From Micromonospora vinacea (GTDB taxonomy: Bacteria; Actinomycetota; Actinomycetes; Mycobacteriales; Micromonosporaceae): a stretch of DNA of 64,000 bases. Shown in pieces: positions 50,272-58,796 of the stretch (positions are counted from its first letter, which is position 1; the number at the start of each line of letters is the position of its first letter). The notes beneath the pieces were generated by a model, which was given only the letters and a program-made list of their open reading frames with translations, was not told the DNA's origin and did not search any database. The stretch covers positions 6,448,001-6,512,000 of the forward strand of contig NZ_JADOTY010000001.1 in assembly GCF_015751785.1 (NCBI RefSeq), read 5' to 3'. The position numbers were made by a program, and so were the translations under genes.

Positions 50272-50964
50272 TCAGGAGGAGGGCTGCAACACGGGGGTGG
50301 TGGGCAGCGCGGCGCGTACCTGCGCCGAGTCGGCGACCCAGCCGAAGATGCCGCCCTGGGCGGCGATCATGTCGAGCCCGACCCGGTGGAACTCGGGGAA
50401 GTAGGACCCGACGCAGTCGGCGAGCACGAGGCACTCGTACCCGCGGTCGTTGGCCTCCCGGACGGTGGTGTGCACGCACACCTCGGTGGTGACCCCGGTG
50501 ACCAGGAGGCTGCGGATGCCCCGCTCGGTGAGCAGGACGTCCAGGTTGGTGGCGTGGAAGGCGCCCTTGCCGGGCTTGTCGATGACCGGCTCGTCGGGCA
50601 GCGGCGTCAGCTCGTCGATGATGTCGTGGCCGTACTCGCCACGGACCAGGATGCGGCCCTTGGGTCCGGGGTCACCGATCCGTTTGCTCGGTGCGCCACG
50701 GCTGAGCTTGGCCGGCGGGCAGTCGGACAGGTCGGGCAGATGCCCCTCGCGGGTGTGCAGGATGCTCAGGCCGACGGCGCGGGCGTCGGCCATCAGCGCC
50801 ACGAGCGGCCCGATGGTCCGGCGCAACTGGCCGACGTCGTTGCCCAGGCTCTCACCGAACCCGCCGGGTTCCAGGAAGTCGCGCTGCATGTCGATGACGA
50901 GCAGCGCCGTGGTCGAGAGGTCGAAGGAGTACGGGCCGGGCCGCGCGGCGGCGATGGTCAACAT
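50272..50964 (-). CDS. Cysteine hydrolase, biuret/triuret hydrolase-like (second copy)
   Basis: The 230-aa isochorismatase-family protein has the triad Asp25 (LLVIDMQRDF), Lys130 (VIDKPGKGAF) and Cys163 (TTEVCVHTT). BiuH and TrtA of this family open biuret and triuret through a Cys-bound intermediate. It lies 9 bp after its paralogue, with clearly diverged surfaces, so it may act on a different member of the series. Enzyme assignment between the two copies is not possible from sequence alone. Confidence 0.85.
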   Translation of the reverse strand: MLTIAAARPGPYSFDLSTTALLVIDMQRDFLEPGGFGESLGNDVGQLRRTIGPLVALMADARAVGLSILHTREGHLPDLSDCPPAKLSRGAPSKRIGDPGPKGRILVRGEYGHDIIDELTPLPDEPVIDKPGKGAFHATNLDVLLTERGIRSLLVTGVTTEVCVHTTVREANDRGYECLVLADCVGSYFPEFHRVGLDMIAAQGGIFGWVADSAQVRAALPTTPVLQPSS

Positions 50965-50973
50965 GGGCGCACC

Positions 50974-51663
50974 TCACCTGGCCGTGGCGGCGATGACGTC
51001 GTCGGAGGTGGTGACGCAGCCGAAGACGCCACCCTGCATGGTGACCATGTGCAGGGCGGCGTCGTGGTTGGCCTTGTCGGTGGCGCCGGTGCAGTCGGAG
51101 AGGATCAGGCACTCGTATCCCCTGTCGTTCGCCTCGCGCATTGTTGTGTGCACGCAGACGTCGGTGGTGATGCCGGTGAGGATCAGGTGGGTGATGCCCC
51201 GGGTGCGGAGCACCAGGTCGAGGTTGGTGGCGTAGAAGGCGCCCTTGCCGGGCTTGTCGATGATCACCTCACCGGCCACCGGGGCCACCTCGGGCACGAT
51301 CTCCCAGCCCGGCTCGCCCCTGACCAGGATCCGGCCGGCCGGGCCGGCGGCGCCGATCTCGGCGCCGATGCGCGCCGAACGCCACCGCTTGTTCGCCGGC
51401 AGGTCCGACAGCTGCGGGTCGTGCCCCTCCCGGGTGTGTACGACAAGCATCCCGAGCGATCGTGCGTGCTCCAGCAGCCGGGCAGTGGCCGGCAGGCCGG
51501 CCCGGGTGAGGCCGATGTCGTAACCCATCGCGTCGACGTAGCCGCCCGGTCCGCAGAAGTCGGTCTGCCAGTCGATGCAGAGCAGTGCGGTACGCGCGGT
51601 GTCCGCCGCGCCGTCGTAGGGCCACGGGTAGGGGTTGGCCGTTACCGGCCCGATGCTGCCCAT
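50974..51663 (-). CDS. Cysteine hydrolase, biuret/triuret hydrolase-like (first copy)
   Basis: The 229-aa protein carries Asp31 (LLCIDWQTDF), Lys137 (IIDKPGKGAF) and Cys170 (TTDVCVHTT), the isochorismatase-type triad. Start ATG 51663 has GGAGGCGAGAGG upstream. It is the first hydrolase after the allophanate hydrolase gene. Together with that gene it suggests stepwise conversion to allophanate, then ammonia and carbon dioxide. Confidence 0.85.
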   Translation of the reverse strand: MGSIGPVTANPYPWPYDGAADTARTALLCIDWQTDFCGPGGYVDAMGYDIGLTRAGLPATARLLEHARSLGMLVVHTREGHDPQLSDLPANKRWRSARIGAEIGAAGPAGRILVRGEPGWEIVPEVAPVAGEVIIDKPGKGAFYATNLDLVLRTRGITHLILTGITTDVCVHTTMREANDRGYECLILSDCTGATDKANHDAALHMVTMQGGVFGCVTTSDDVIAATAR

Positions 51664-51700
51664 CCTCTCGCCTCCTGTCGTGATCGCTGGTGCTGCCGCG

Positions 51701-53503
51701 TCAGCGCCGGGCCGCGGAACGGCGGTACGCCCGCCACCCGCCGCTGGCGCTGATGTCTTCGGCCGGCGGGCCCGCCGCATACGCTTCGCAGAGGAAACCG
51801 AGCACATCCCGTCCGTCGTGCAGCCGGATCCAGCCGACCGAGAGCGGGGCCGGCACGCCGGCCAGCAGCCCACCGAGCGCGGCGCTGGGCAGCCGCCACA
51901 GCTCCACCTCGATCGGGTGGCCCGGCGACCCGTCCGGGCCGGTCCGGACCAGGCCCGGCAGTCCGTCGCCGTCGGGGGTGTCCATCCGGTACAGCCGGTA
52001 GAGCGGTGCGGTGCGGGCGGTGCCGGCGAGGACCGCGCCGTGCCCGAGCAACTCGCCGTTGCGGGACTCGCCGGTCAGGTGCCGGCCGACCACGGCGATC
52101 AGCAGTTCCGCCGTACGCTGGGGCGGCGGTGAGCCGGCCTCGACCGCGCCGGTCGGCGCACCGCCCTCGGTGAGGGTGGCGGCCAGCCGGGCCAGTGTGG
52201 TGTCGCTGAACGCCGGGCCGACCAGGGTCAGGCTCGCCGGGCGGCCGGAGCTGGTGAACCCGTTGGGTACGGTCACCGCGGCCAGGTCGAGCAGGTTCGC
52301 GAACTGGGTGTAGCGGCCGAGCATGGCGTTCCGCCCGATCGGGTCCTCGGCGATCTCGTCGAGGGTGAAGGTGGTGCCGACGGTGGGCACCACCAGCACG
52401 TCGATGTCCTCCCAGAGCTGGTCGACCTGCGCTCGCAGTTCGCGCAGGCGGTGCTGACCCCGGAAGGCGTCGATCGCGTCGTAGCGCCACCCGGTCTCGA
52501 GTACGGCCCGGGTCACCGCGAGGACCGACTCGGGGTGCGAGCGCAGGAAGCCGCCCAGGGCGACGAGGCGCTCGGCCACCCAGGGCCCCCGGTAGAGCAG
52601 GTCTCCCGCCTCGAAGAAGGCGCCGAGCGGCACCGACCGGGGGGAACCGACGAAGGTGCGCAGCCGTTCCACGCCAGCAGCGAATCGGGTCTCCTGCCCG
52701 GTGTCGCCGAAGAACTCCAGGTCTTCCGCCCGGGGCACCCCGAGGCGGAGCGTCCCCGGCGGGCGGGGCACGACCCGCTCGGCCGGGAACGGGCGTCCCC
52801 AGGGGTCTGCCGGGGTGACGGCACGGGCGGCATGCAGGACGTCGAGGGCGCCGGCCACGTCGGGGGCGAAGACCGACACGCAGTCCAGTGAGCGGCAGGC
52901 GGGCACCACGCCGGCCGTGCTGAGCAGACCCCGGGTGGGCTTGAGGCCCACTATCCCGTTGAGAGCCGCCGGCACCCGGCCGGAGCCGGCGGTGTCCGTA
53001 CCCAGGGCGAAGCTGACCTGGCCCGCGGCCACCGCGACCGCCGAGCCGGAGCTGGAGCCCCCGGAGATGAGGCCGCCGCCGAACACGCTCTGACAACTGC
53101 CGTACGGCGAGCGGGCGCCGGTCAGGCCGGTGGCGAACTGGTCGAGGTTGGTCTTGCCGACCAGTAGCGCGCCCGCGTCGAGGAGCCGCCGCACCACCGG
53201 TGCGTCCTCGGCGGCCAGGTACCCGAAGTCGGGGCAGCCCGCCGTGGTGACCATGCCGGCCACGTCGATGTTGTCCTTGACCGCGAAGGGGATCCCGTAC
53301 AGCGGCAGCGCGGGATCACCGTGGCGGGTCAGCGATTCGGCGCGCTCACGGAGGCGGTCGGCCGGGACGGTGCTGATCCAGACCGGCCCGTGGTCGCTCC
53401 CGGAAAGCCCGTCCAGGACGCGTTCGGCGTGGTCCGCCGGGGTCAGGCCGCCCTCGCGGTACGCCGACCGAAGCTCCGCAATGGACTTCACTCGCTCTGG
53501 CAT
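51701..53503 (-). CDS. atzF: Allophanate hydrolase (AtzF-like)
   Basis: The 600-aa protein has an amidase-signature domain (about 1-440) with the Lys76, Ser150, Ser174 triad (FAVKDNID; ISGGSSSGSA; TAGSGR) and a C-terminal domain (about 460-600) as in AtzF, which hydrolyses allophanate to ammonia and carbon dioxide. Length matches the family (about 600). ATG 53503 abuts a perfect inverted repeat (53504-53522) that is likely the GntR operator, so transcription of the whole operon is probably derepressed by the substrate. Confidence 0.9.
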   Translation of the reverse strand: MPERVKSIAELRSAYREGGLTPADHAERVLDGLSGSDHGPVWISTVPADRLRERAESLTRHGDPALPLYGIPFAVKDNIDVAGMVTTAGCPDFGYLAAEDAPVVRRLLDAGALLVGKTNLDQFATGLTGARSPYGSCQSVFGGGLISGGSSSGSAVAVAAGQVSFALGTDTAGSGRVPAALNGIVGLKPTRGLLSTAGVVPACRSLDCVSVFAPDVAGALDVLHAARAVTPADPWGRPFPAERVVPRPPGTLRLGVPRAEDLEFFGDTGQETRFAAGVERLRTFVGSPRSVPLGAFFEAGDLLYRGPWVAERLVALGGFLRSHPESVLAVTRAVLETGWRYDAIDAFRGQHRLRELRAQVDQLWEDIDVLVVPTVGTTFTLDEIAEDPIGRNAMLGRYTQFANLLDLAAVTVPNGFTSSGRPASLTLVGPAFSDTTLARLAATLTEGGAPTGAVEAGSPPPQRTAELLIAVVGRHLTGESRNGELLGHGAVLAGTARTAPLYRLYRMDTPDGDGLPGLVRTGPDGSPGHPIEVELWRLPSAALGGLLAGVPAPLSVGWIRLHDGRDVLGFLCEAYAAGPPAEDISASGGWRAYRRSAARR

Positions 53504-53522
53504 ACAGTCGATTGTCGACTGT
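53504..53522. promoter_or_regulatory. GntR operator of the biuret operon
   Basis: Perfect 8-bp arms ACAGTCGA (53504-53511) and TCGACTGT (53515-53522) flank TTG, directly upstream of the allophanate hydrolase ATG and 67 bp downstream of the GntR stop. Confidence 0.75.
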
Positions 53523-53588
53523 TCTGTTTCGGGAAACCGCGCGTCACGTAACGACGACATGACGGGGCGTGCCCACGGCTGACTCCAG

Positions 53589-54254
53589 CTAGCCGAGGTA
53601 CGAACGCGCGCCGTGCCCAGAGAGCACGGCAAGCACCTCCTCCGGGTCTCCCCCGGCGACCGCCTCGAACAACCGCTCGTGCCGGTGGACCCCGTCCAGC
53701 GGCTGCGCCAGCTCCGCCTCCCGGCGCAGGTTGATCGCCATGTAGAGCTGGAGTTTCACCAGGATCGAGCCGTACACAGCGGAGAGCTGCCGGTTGCCGG
53801 CGAGCGCCACCAACGCGACGTGGAACTCCCGGTGCGACTCGGCGACCGCCATCCGGTCGCCGACCCGGGTCGCCTCCCTCAGCTGGTCAAGTGTCGCCCG
53901 CAACCCGGCGAGGTCGCTCTCCCGGCCGACCGGGATCCCCGCCCGCACCGAGAAGCGTTCCAGCACGTCACGCAGCTCGTACAGCTCCCGCACGTCGCGG
54001 TCCGACAGGGTGGCCACCCGGACCCCACGCCGGGGCACGTGCTCGACCAGCCCCTGCTGGGCCAGCAACCGCAGCGCCTCCCGCAACGGAGCCCGGCTGA
54101 TCCCGAGCCGCCGCGTCAACTGCTCTTCCACCAGGCGCTCGCCCGGGTCGCTCTTGCCGCTGAGGATTTCCCGGGTCAGCCGGGAGACGGCGAGGTCCAC
54201 CAGGCTGACGCTCTCCAGCTCACCATCCACCGTCGATGCGGCCACGTCGTCCAC
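53589..54254 (-). CDS. GntR-family regulator (FCD type)
   Basis: The 221-aa protein has the GntR winged helix (LVEEQLTRRLGISRAPLREALRLL) and an all-helical FCD ligand domain (ELYELRDVLERFSV and a HREFHVALVALAGN His region). It is transcribed in the same direction as the biuret operon, 85 bp upstream. GTG 54254 is chosen since the domain begins soon after; the frame opens further upstream without domain. Confidence 0.88.
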   Translation of the reverse strand: MDDVAASTVDGELESVSLVDLAVSRLTREILSGKSDPGERLVEEQLTRRLGISRAPLREALRLLAQQGLVEHVPRRGVRVATLSDRDVRELYELRDVLERFSVRAGIPVGRESDLAGLRATLDQLREATRVGDRMAVAESHREFHVALVALAGNRQLSAVYGSILVKLQLYMAINLRREAELAQPLDGVHRHERLFEAVAGGDPEEVLAVLSGHGARSYLG

Positions 54255-54409
54255 GCCGATGAGTCTGCCACCTGCCCCCGGACGGCCGGCGTGGGCGCGT
54301 CCTCCCTCGGCGGGGTCGGGTCGGCTGCGCACGGCATCGGCTCAGCCTCCCTGGAGCACAGTCGGAGGGCTTCTCACCCCGAGCGGCGCAGCCCCAATCG
54401 AAAACGGGA

Positions 54410-54805
54410 TCACCGACTCGCGTTGGTCACCGGGATATCCAGGTCTAGCCGGGTGCCGGTGACCGCCAGCAGGTAGGTGACGCACGGAGCCGCGGCGCGC
54501 AGGGCCAACGCGACCTCGGCAGACTCGGCCGCACGCTGTGTTCGCAGCAGGGCGCTGATGCCATGGGCGCTGAAGAAGGTCACCCCGGAGAGATCGAGCA
54601 CCAGACGTGCGGGCCGCCGGGTGATCACGTGTTCGGCCAGCTCACTGATGAGATGAGCGGTGCTCATGTCGACCTCGCCGGAAACGACGATCAGTGGCGC
54701 ATGCGGGTCATTGTTCAGGTCGAGCGTCATGATCGGTTTGGCGGGCCGAGCGTGCTGCCGTATGGGTTGAGCGTGCTGCCGAGTGGGTTGTTCGAGGATG
54801 GACAT
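54410..54805 (-). CDS. STAS-domain anti-sigma factor antagonist
   Basis: The 131-aa protein has a STAS domain (about 26-131): VVSGEVDMSTAHLISELAEH and LVLDLSGVTFFSAHGISALL, with the phosphorylatable Ser region FFSAHG. Such proteins bind an anti-sigma kinase to release a sigma factor. The N-terminal 25 residues hold a Gln/Pro/Arg repeat (RQHAQPIRQHARP). A STAS/kinase/phosphatase network is suggested by genes at 59696 and 60313. It is divergent from the GAF-ANTAR side. Confidence 0.85.
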   Translation of the reverse strand: MSILEQPTRQHAQPIRQHARPAKPIMTLDLNNDPHAPLIVVSGEVDMSTAHLISELAEHVITRRPARLVLDLSGVTFFSAHGISALLRTQRAAESAEVALALRAAAPCVTYLLAVTGTRLDLDIPVTNASR

Positions 54806-55024
54806 GACGCCTCCCGATCTGGTTCATCGGTGAGTCGGACCCTCCCGCGGCGACGAGGCGCGGGCGGCGGACCTGGGCGCATGTCTTGACCCGCGGACCA
54901 CCCTACCCACGACGTGCGCCGCCGACACCCATCGCCGGGGACGAGTCCGATCCGACACTGATCGCGAAGATCCCGAAGAGGTACTACCCGTCCGGTTCGG
55001 TCCGCCGGCCCGGGGTAGGGCCAC

Positions 55025-55183
55025 ATGCTGGAAGGCGGTCGAGGCGAGGAGGCGACAGCGGCGGACCTGGTGGCGGCCCGGTTGGCCGGCTGGGGCGTGG
55101 GCCAGGTCTTCGGCTACCGGCCTCCGCGCCCCAGGCGCTCGTCGTCGCCGACTGATATCCCGGGTATTCTGACGGGCCTGTAG
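55025..55183 (+). pseudogene. N-terminal fragment of a pyruvate-oxidase-type TPP enzyme
   Basis: From ATG 55025 the frame reads GEEATAADLVAARLAG, then WGVGQVFGY, which is the classic TPP-enzyme N-terminus (usually followed by PGDGI). Homology stops after GY near 55122 and unrelated sequence runs to the TAG at 55181-55183. No remaining domain follows. The rest of 54806-55358 holds a hairpin and no gene I can support. Confidence 0.6.
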
Positions 55184-55184
55184 T

Positions 55185-55207
55185 TCACATCCGCGTACCG
55201 GATGTGA
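55185..55207. repeat. 9-bp-arm inverted repeat upstream of the GAF-ANTAR gene
   Basis: TCACATCCG (55185-55193) and CGGATGTGA (55199-55207) flank CGTAC. It may be an operator or, as RNA, a hairpin in the leader of the ANTAR gene that starts at 55359. Confidence 0.55.
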
Positions 55208-55358
55208 CGAACCAGCGTCGAGCAACCGGCGTTGGTCCCGGCTCCGCCCGGTTGGGGGTCCGTGCAGCGGTCCGCGTCACGCGGGCTGCCATCCGCGCGC
55301 CCACGCCATCCCGAGCTTCGATTCTCCATGGGCGCGCCGGCCGTGAGGACTCGGTGCC

Positions 55359-56072
55359 ATGACCCACTCGCCGACGGACCCCGCCGACGCATTCGCCGAG
55401 CTCGGCCGCATCAAACTCGCTGAGACCAGCCTCGACGACGTTCTGCAGCGCGTCGCGGAACTGGCCAAACGGGTGCTGCCCGTGCCGGTCGAGGTCTCGG
55501 TCACGCTGGTTCGCGGCGGAACCGGGCACACCGCGGCGTTCACCCACGAGCTGGCTCTCGACCTGGACGAACGCCAGTACGCCCAGGGAAGCGGCCCGTG
55601 TCTGGCCGCCGCCGCCGGCGGCGACATCCTCTCCGTGCCCGACATCACCGCCGAGGATCGCTGGCCCGACTGGGCCGAACGCGGCCGCAAGGCGGGAGTC
55701 GGCAGTTCCGTGTCGATCGGCATGCCGATCCAGGAGGCGGTGGTCGGCGCGCTCAACGTCTATGCCCGCACCCCGCACGCCTTCGACGACGACACGGTCG
55801 CCGTGCTGGAGACCTTCGCCGCGTACGCCGCCGTCGCCCTGGCCAACGCCCAGCTCTACGAGAGCACAGCCAACCTCGCCCGCCAGATGCAGGACGCGAT
55901 GGCCAGCCGTGCGGTCATCGAACAGGCGAAGGGCATCATCATGGCTGAACGCCGGTGCACCGCCACCGAAGCGTTCAACATCCTGGCGAAGGTGTCGCAG
56001 GACTCCAACCGCAAGCTCCGCGACGTGGCGCAGGCCCTGGTGGACGGGGCAGCCGGAGAAACCAGGCGCTGA
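55359..56072 (+). CDS. GAF-ANTAR RNA-binding regulator
   Basis: The 237-aa protein has a GAF domain (about 20-160; GSGPCLAAAAGGDILSVPD, VGSSVSIGMPI) and an ANTAR domain (about 170-230; MASRAVIEQAKGIIMAERR, FNILAKVSQDSNRKLRDVA). ANTAR proteins bind tandem RNA hairpins and prevent termination. Partner RNAs were not found. It has no histidine kinase beside it, which is usual for GAF-ANTAR fusions in actinobacteria. Confidence 0.9.
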   Translation: MTHSPTDPADAFAELGRIKLAETSLDDVLQRVAELAKRVLPVPVEVSVTLVRGGTGHTAAFTHELALDLDERQYAQGSGPCLAAAAGGDILSVPDITAEDRWPDWAERGRKAGVGSSVSIGMPIQEAVVGALNVYARTPHAFDDDTVAVLETFAAYAAVALANAQLYESTANLARQMQDAMASRAVIEQAKGIIMAERRCTATEAFNILAKVSQDSNRKLRDVAQALVDGAAGETRR

Positions 56073-56080
56073 CCAGGGGC

Positions 56081-56290
56081 TTACCGCTCGGCGTCGGCGT
56101 CGGCGTCCGCCGCGCCATCGCCGTCGCGGGCCGCGTGGGACAGGTCCACGTCGGCGCCGGTCCGGGCGGCGTCCGCCTTCGCGTCGTCCGCGCCGACGAT
56201 CTCCCCGGCAGGGCCGGTGTCCGCGCCGTCGTCGTCGATCAGCCGCCCGGCGTCGGCCAGTCCGATCGGTACGTACCTGGGATCGGTCAT
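56081..56290 (-). CDS. Small acidic protein, 69 aa
   Basis: ATG 56290 has GAGGAGG 6 bases upstream. The sequence MTDPRYVPIGLADAGR then is strongly Asp/Ala-rich. No family recognised. It is convergent with the ANTAR gene, its stop 9 bp away, and is followed upstream by another small acidic gene. Confidence 0.6.
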   Translation of the reverse strand: MTDPRYVPIGLADAGRLIDDDGADTGPAGEIVGADDAKADAARTGADVDLSHAARDGDGAADADADAER

Positions 56291-56361
56291 CTCGTCCTCC
56301 TCGGGGGTTTTCGCTCGTCCCCTACCGCTACCCCGAGGGGGTTTCCGTACACCCCGGCCCG

Positions 56362-56544
56362 CTACTCCTCCGGGACGCGCGGCCCGACCTCGCCCCGCTT
56401 CAGGTGCTCCGCGTTGCGGTCGGCCTCACTGTCCGCATTCGCGGCCCCGGAGCCAGGATCCGTCGTTCGGCGTCCCTCGGCGTCCTGGTACACCGCGCCG
56501 GTTTCGAGGGCTCTCTCCTGCTGACTCTGCTCAGGCGTGGTCAT
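56362..56544 (-). CDS. Small hydrophilic protein, 60 aa
   Basis: Starts MTTPEQSQQERALETGAV at ATG 56544 with GGAGGGTAGGTGGG upstream, and is acidic with Asn/Glu runs. No family recognised; stress-type small proteins have this composition. Same direction as the 69-aa gene 71 bp further on. Confidence 0.55.
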   Translation of the reverse strand: MTTPEQSQQERALETGAVYQDAEGRRTTDPGSGAANADSEADRNAEHLKRGEVGPRVPEE

Positions 56545-56665
56545 GAATTCCCACCTACCCTCCGGCTCCACCAGCAAACGGTCCCGCCGGCGCTGCCCGA
56601 TCGGCACCTGTTTGGCCGGGACGCCATCAGCAGCCCGCGGCGTCGCCACGGCAGTGATCATGGCA

Positions 56666-57049
56666 TCAGGCGACGCAGAACTCGTTGCCCTCGGGGTCCT
56701 GCATGACGACGTGCCCGAGGACGTCGCCGTACCACTCCTCGCGGACCACCGTCGCGCCAGCGGCAACCAGGTCGGGGACCCTCTGCCGGATCAACCGGGC
56801 GCGCTCGGCCATGTCCCCGGAGCCGGGACCGGCCACCCGGATGTCGATGTGCATACGGTTCTTGGCGGACTTTCCCTCGGGGACCTTCAGGAAGCTGATG
56901 GCAGGACCCCGACCGTCCGGGTCGACGATGGACGCGTTGTCGGGCTCGTCGAAACCGGGCTCCTTGACATAGCCGAGGGCCAACGCCCAGAAAGCGGCGA
57001 TCCGCTGGGGATCGTCGGCATCGCATCCCAAGGTCCAGAGAGTGGCCAC
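56666..57049 (-). CDS. VOC family protein, single module
   Basis: The roughly 127-aa protein has a VOC domain: TLWTLGCDADDPQRIAAFW at the start and VVMQDPEGNEFCVA at the end, the same signature as the tandem VOC at 4801. GTG 57049 is the likely start; GTG 57076 is in frame. A small inverted repeat (57070-57085) lies before it. Confidence 0.8.
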   Translation of the reverse strand: MATLWTLGCDADDPQRIAAFWALALGYVKEPGFDEPDNASIVDPDGRGPAISFLKVPEGKSAKNRMHIDIRVAGPGSGDMAERARLIRQRVPDLVAAGATVVREEWYGDVLGHVVMQDPEGNEFCVA

Positions 57050-57069
57050 CCCGCCAACGTACGTCAGCT

Positions 57070-57085
57070 GTGACACCCCTGTCAC
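57070..57085. promoter_or_regulatory. Inverted repeat in front of the VOC gene
   Basis: GTGACA (57070-57075) and TGTCAC (57080-57085) flank CCCC, 20 bp upstream of the favoured VOC start. It may be an operator; arms are short. Confidence 0.35.
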
Positions 57086-57146
57086 CGACCCGACCGGGCG
57101 TCGCCCGGCTGACACCCGGGACCGCCGTCGGCACCGCGGTGGTGGC

Positions 57147-58784
57147 TCAGTGGCCACGGAACGCCTCCTCCAACCACCATGAGCCGCGCGCGGCGCAGAC
57201 CTTGGCATCGATCACCAGCGGCCGGGTACGGGGACCGGCGAGCCAGCGGCGTACCGGTGCGAGATCGTCGACGGTCCGGACGGTCATCCCGTCGCAGCCG
57301 TAACCGCGGGCGATCGCGGCCAGGTCGGTCTCGGGGAAGGTGACGGTCTCCAACGGGTGCCCGTCCGGGCCGAAGTGGTGCACCTCCGCGCCGTACGCCG
57401 CGTCGTCGTAGATCACCACGAGCAGGGGTAGCGCCAGCCGAACGGCGGTGACCAGTTCGGTCGCGGACATGACGAAGCCCCCGTCGCCGACCGCGGCCAC
57501 GGTGAGCCGGTCCGGCCGGGCGACAGCCGCGCCGAGCGCGCTGGCCAGGCCGAGCCCGACCGACTGGAACGCCTGGGTGAAGCAGAACCCGGCCACGTCC
57601 GGCACGTCGAGCCACATCGACGGGTAGCCCATGAAGTTGCCGGAGTCGACCACCACCGTCCGGTCGGGTGGCAGCAGGTCGTCCAGTGCGGCCGAGAGCG
57701 TCCTCGGGTCGATCGTCGTCGGCGCGCCGCCGCCCTCATCCTGGTACGGAACCGTCCGCCACCGGCCGTGGCCGCGAATCCGTCGGGCCAGTTCCGGCGT
57801 ACGCCACCCGCCGTCGACGGACCCCGTGAAGTGGTCCCCCAACCGCCCGAGCACCGCCTCGGCGACCGCAGACACCTCGCCGGCCACCGTCAGGTCGACC
57901 GGGCGGTTGACCCCGAACGCGGCCGGGTCGTGGTCCACCTGGACGACGACGGCGGAGGGTGGGATCAGTTCGCCGTGCCGGGTGGTCCACATGTTCAGCG
58001 TGCTGCCCCACGCGACGACCAGATCCGCCGTGCCGATCAGCTCGGCGGCGAGTGGGGTGGCGAAGCCGCCGGCGACGTCGAGGTTCCACGGGTTCCCGGC
58101 GAACAGGCCCTTCGCGGCGGCCGATACCGCGAGCAGCGCGCCGCACGCGTCGGCGAGCCCGGTCAGCGGTTCTCGGGCTGCCCGGGCGCCCCGACCGGCG
58201 ATGAAGACCGGCCGACGGGCGGCCTGGAGCGCGGCCAGCAACGCCTCGATCGGCGGGATGGCGGGCGGGGCCGTTGCGACCACCGGGACCGGGCCGGACC
58301 ACGGTTCGGTCACGGCCTGCTGCACCTCCAACGGGAGGCCCAGCACCACCGTCGCGCCCCGGGCGGCGGTCCGGTACGCCGCGCCCGTGTCCTCGGCCGC
58401 GTGCGTCGCGCGTACCCGGTTGAAGTCGGCCCCGACCGCGGCGGCGAGCGCCGGCAGGTCGATGAAGAAGTTCGACCGCGGCGCTGTCGCCTCCGGGGCC
58501 AGGACCACCATCGGGGTACGGCTTTTCGCGGCCTCGGTGAGGCCGGTCAGCGCGTTGGTGACACCCGGACCCTGGTGCACCGAGAGCAGTCCCACCGTCC
58601 CGGCGGTGCGGGCGTACCCGTCGGCCATGCTCGCCGCGCCGCCCTCGTGGGCCGCCGCCACGAACCGGGCGCCGGCCGCGACGAGCGCGTTCGTGACATG
58701 GAAGTTGCCACTGCCGACCACCCCGAAGACGTGCCGTGCGCCGTGTCCGTACAGGGTCCGCCCGACCACCTCGGCTACCCGCAT
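57147..58784 (-). CDS. Thiamine-pyrophosphate-dependent enzyme (AHAS/benzoylformate-decarboxylase type)
   Basis: The 545-aa protein has a N-terminal PYR domain with catalytic AHEGGAAS (Glu47), a central NAD/FAD-like domain and a C-terminal PP domain with GDG motif VGDGGFVMS. The metal-binding end reads IYDDAAYG rather than the more usual NN or ND; activity is not excluded. It acts on a 2-oxoacid. It lies 12 bp after the cyclase gene and would be co-transcribed, giving a two-step aldehyde/2-oxoacid route. Confidence 0.85.
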   Translation of the reverse strand: MRVAEVVGRTLYGHGARHVFGVVGSGNFHVTNALVAAGARFVAAAHEGGAASMADGYARTAGTVGLLSVHQGPGVTNALTGLTEAAKSRTPMVVLAPEATAPRSNFFIDLPALAAAVGADFNRVRATHAAEDTGAAYRTAARGATVVLGLPLEVQQAVTEPWSGPVPVVATAPPAIPPIEALLAALQAARRPVFIAGRGARAAREPLTGLADACGALLAVSAAAKGLFAGNPWNLDVAGGFATPLAAELIGTADLVVAWGSTLNMWTTRHGELIPPSAVVVQVDHDPAAFGVNRPVDLTVAGEVSAVAEAVLGRLGDHFTGSVDGGWRTPELARRIRGHGRWRTVPYQDEGGGAPTTIDPRTLSAALDDLLPPDRTVVVDSGNFMGYPSMWLDVPDVAGFCFTQAFQSVGLGLASALGAAVARPDRLTVAAVGDGGFVMSATELVTAVRLALPLLVVIYDDAAYGAEVHHFGPDGHPLETVTFPETDLAAIARGYGCDGMTVRTVDDLAPVRRWLAGPRTRPLVIDAKVCAARGSWWLEEAFRGH

Positions 58785-58796
58785 CGGTGGTCCGGC

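Noticed and set aside
48838..51753. A 971-aa open frame on the + strand.
   Set aside because: It is antisense to the permease and hydrolase genes. Its composition (Arg/Gly/His-rich) is typical of the opposite strand of high-GC coding DNA.
57147..58784. Treating the DD in place of NN in the TPP-enzyme metal motif as proof of inactivity.
   Set aside because: Related enzymes have ND or DD-like variants; the Glu and GDG are intact.
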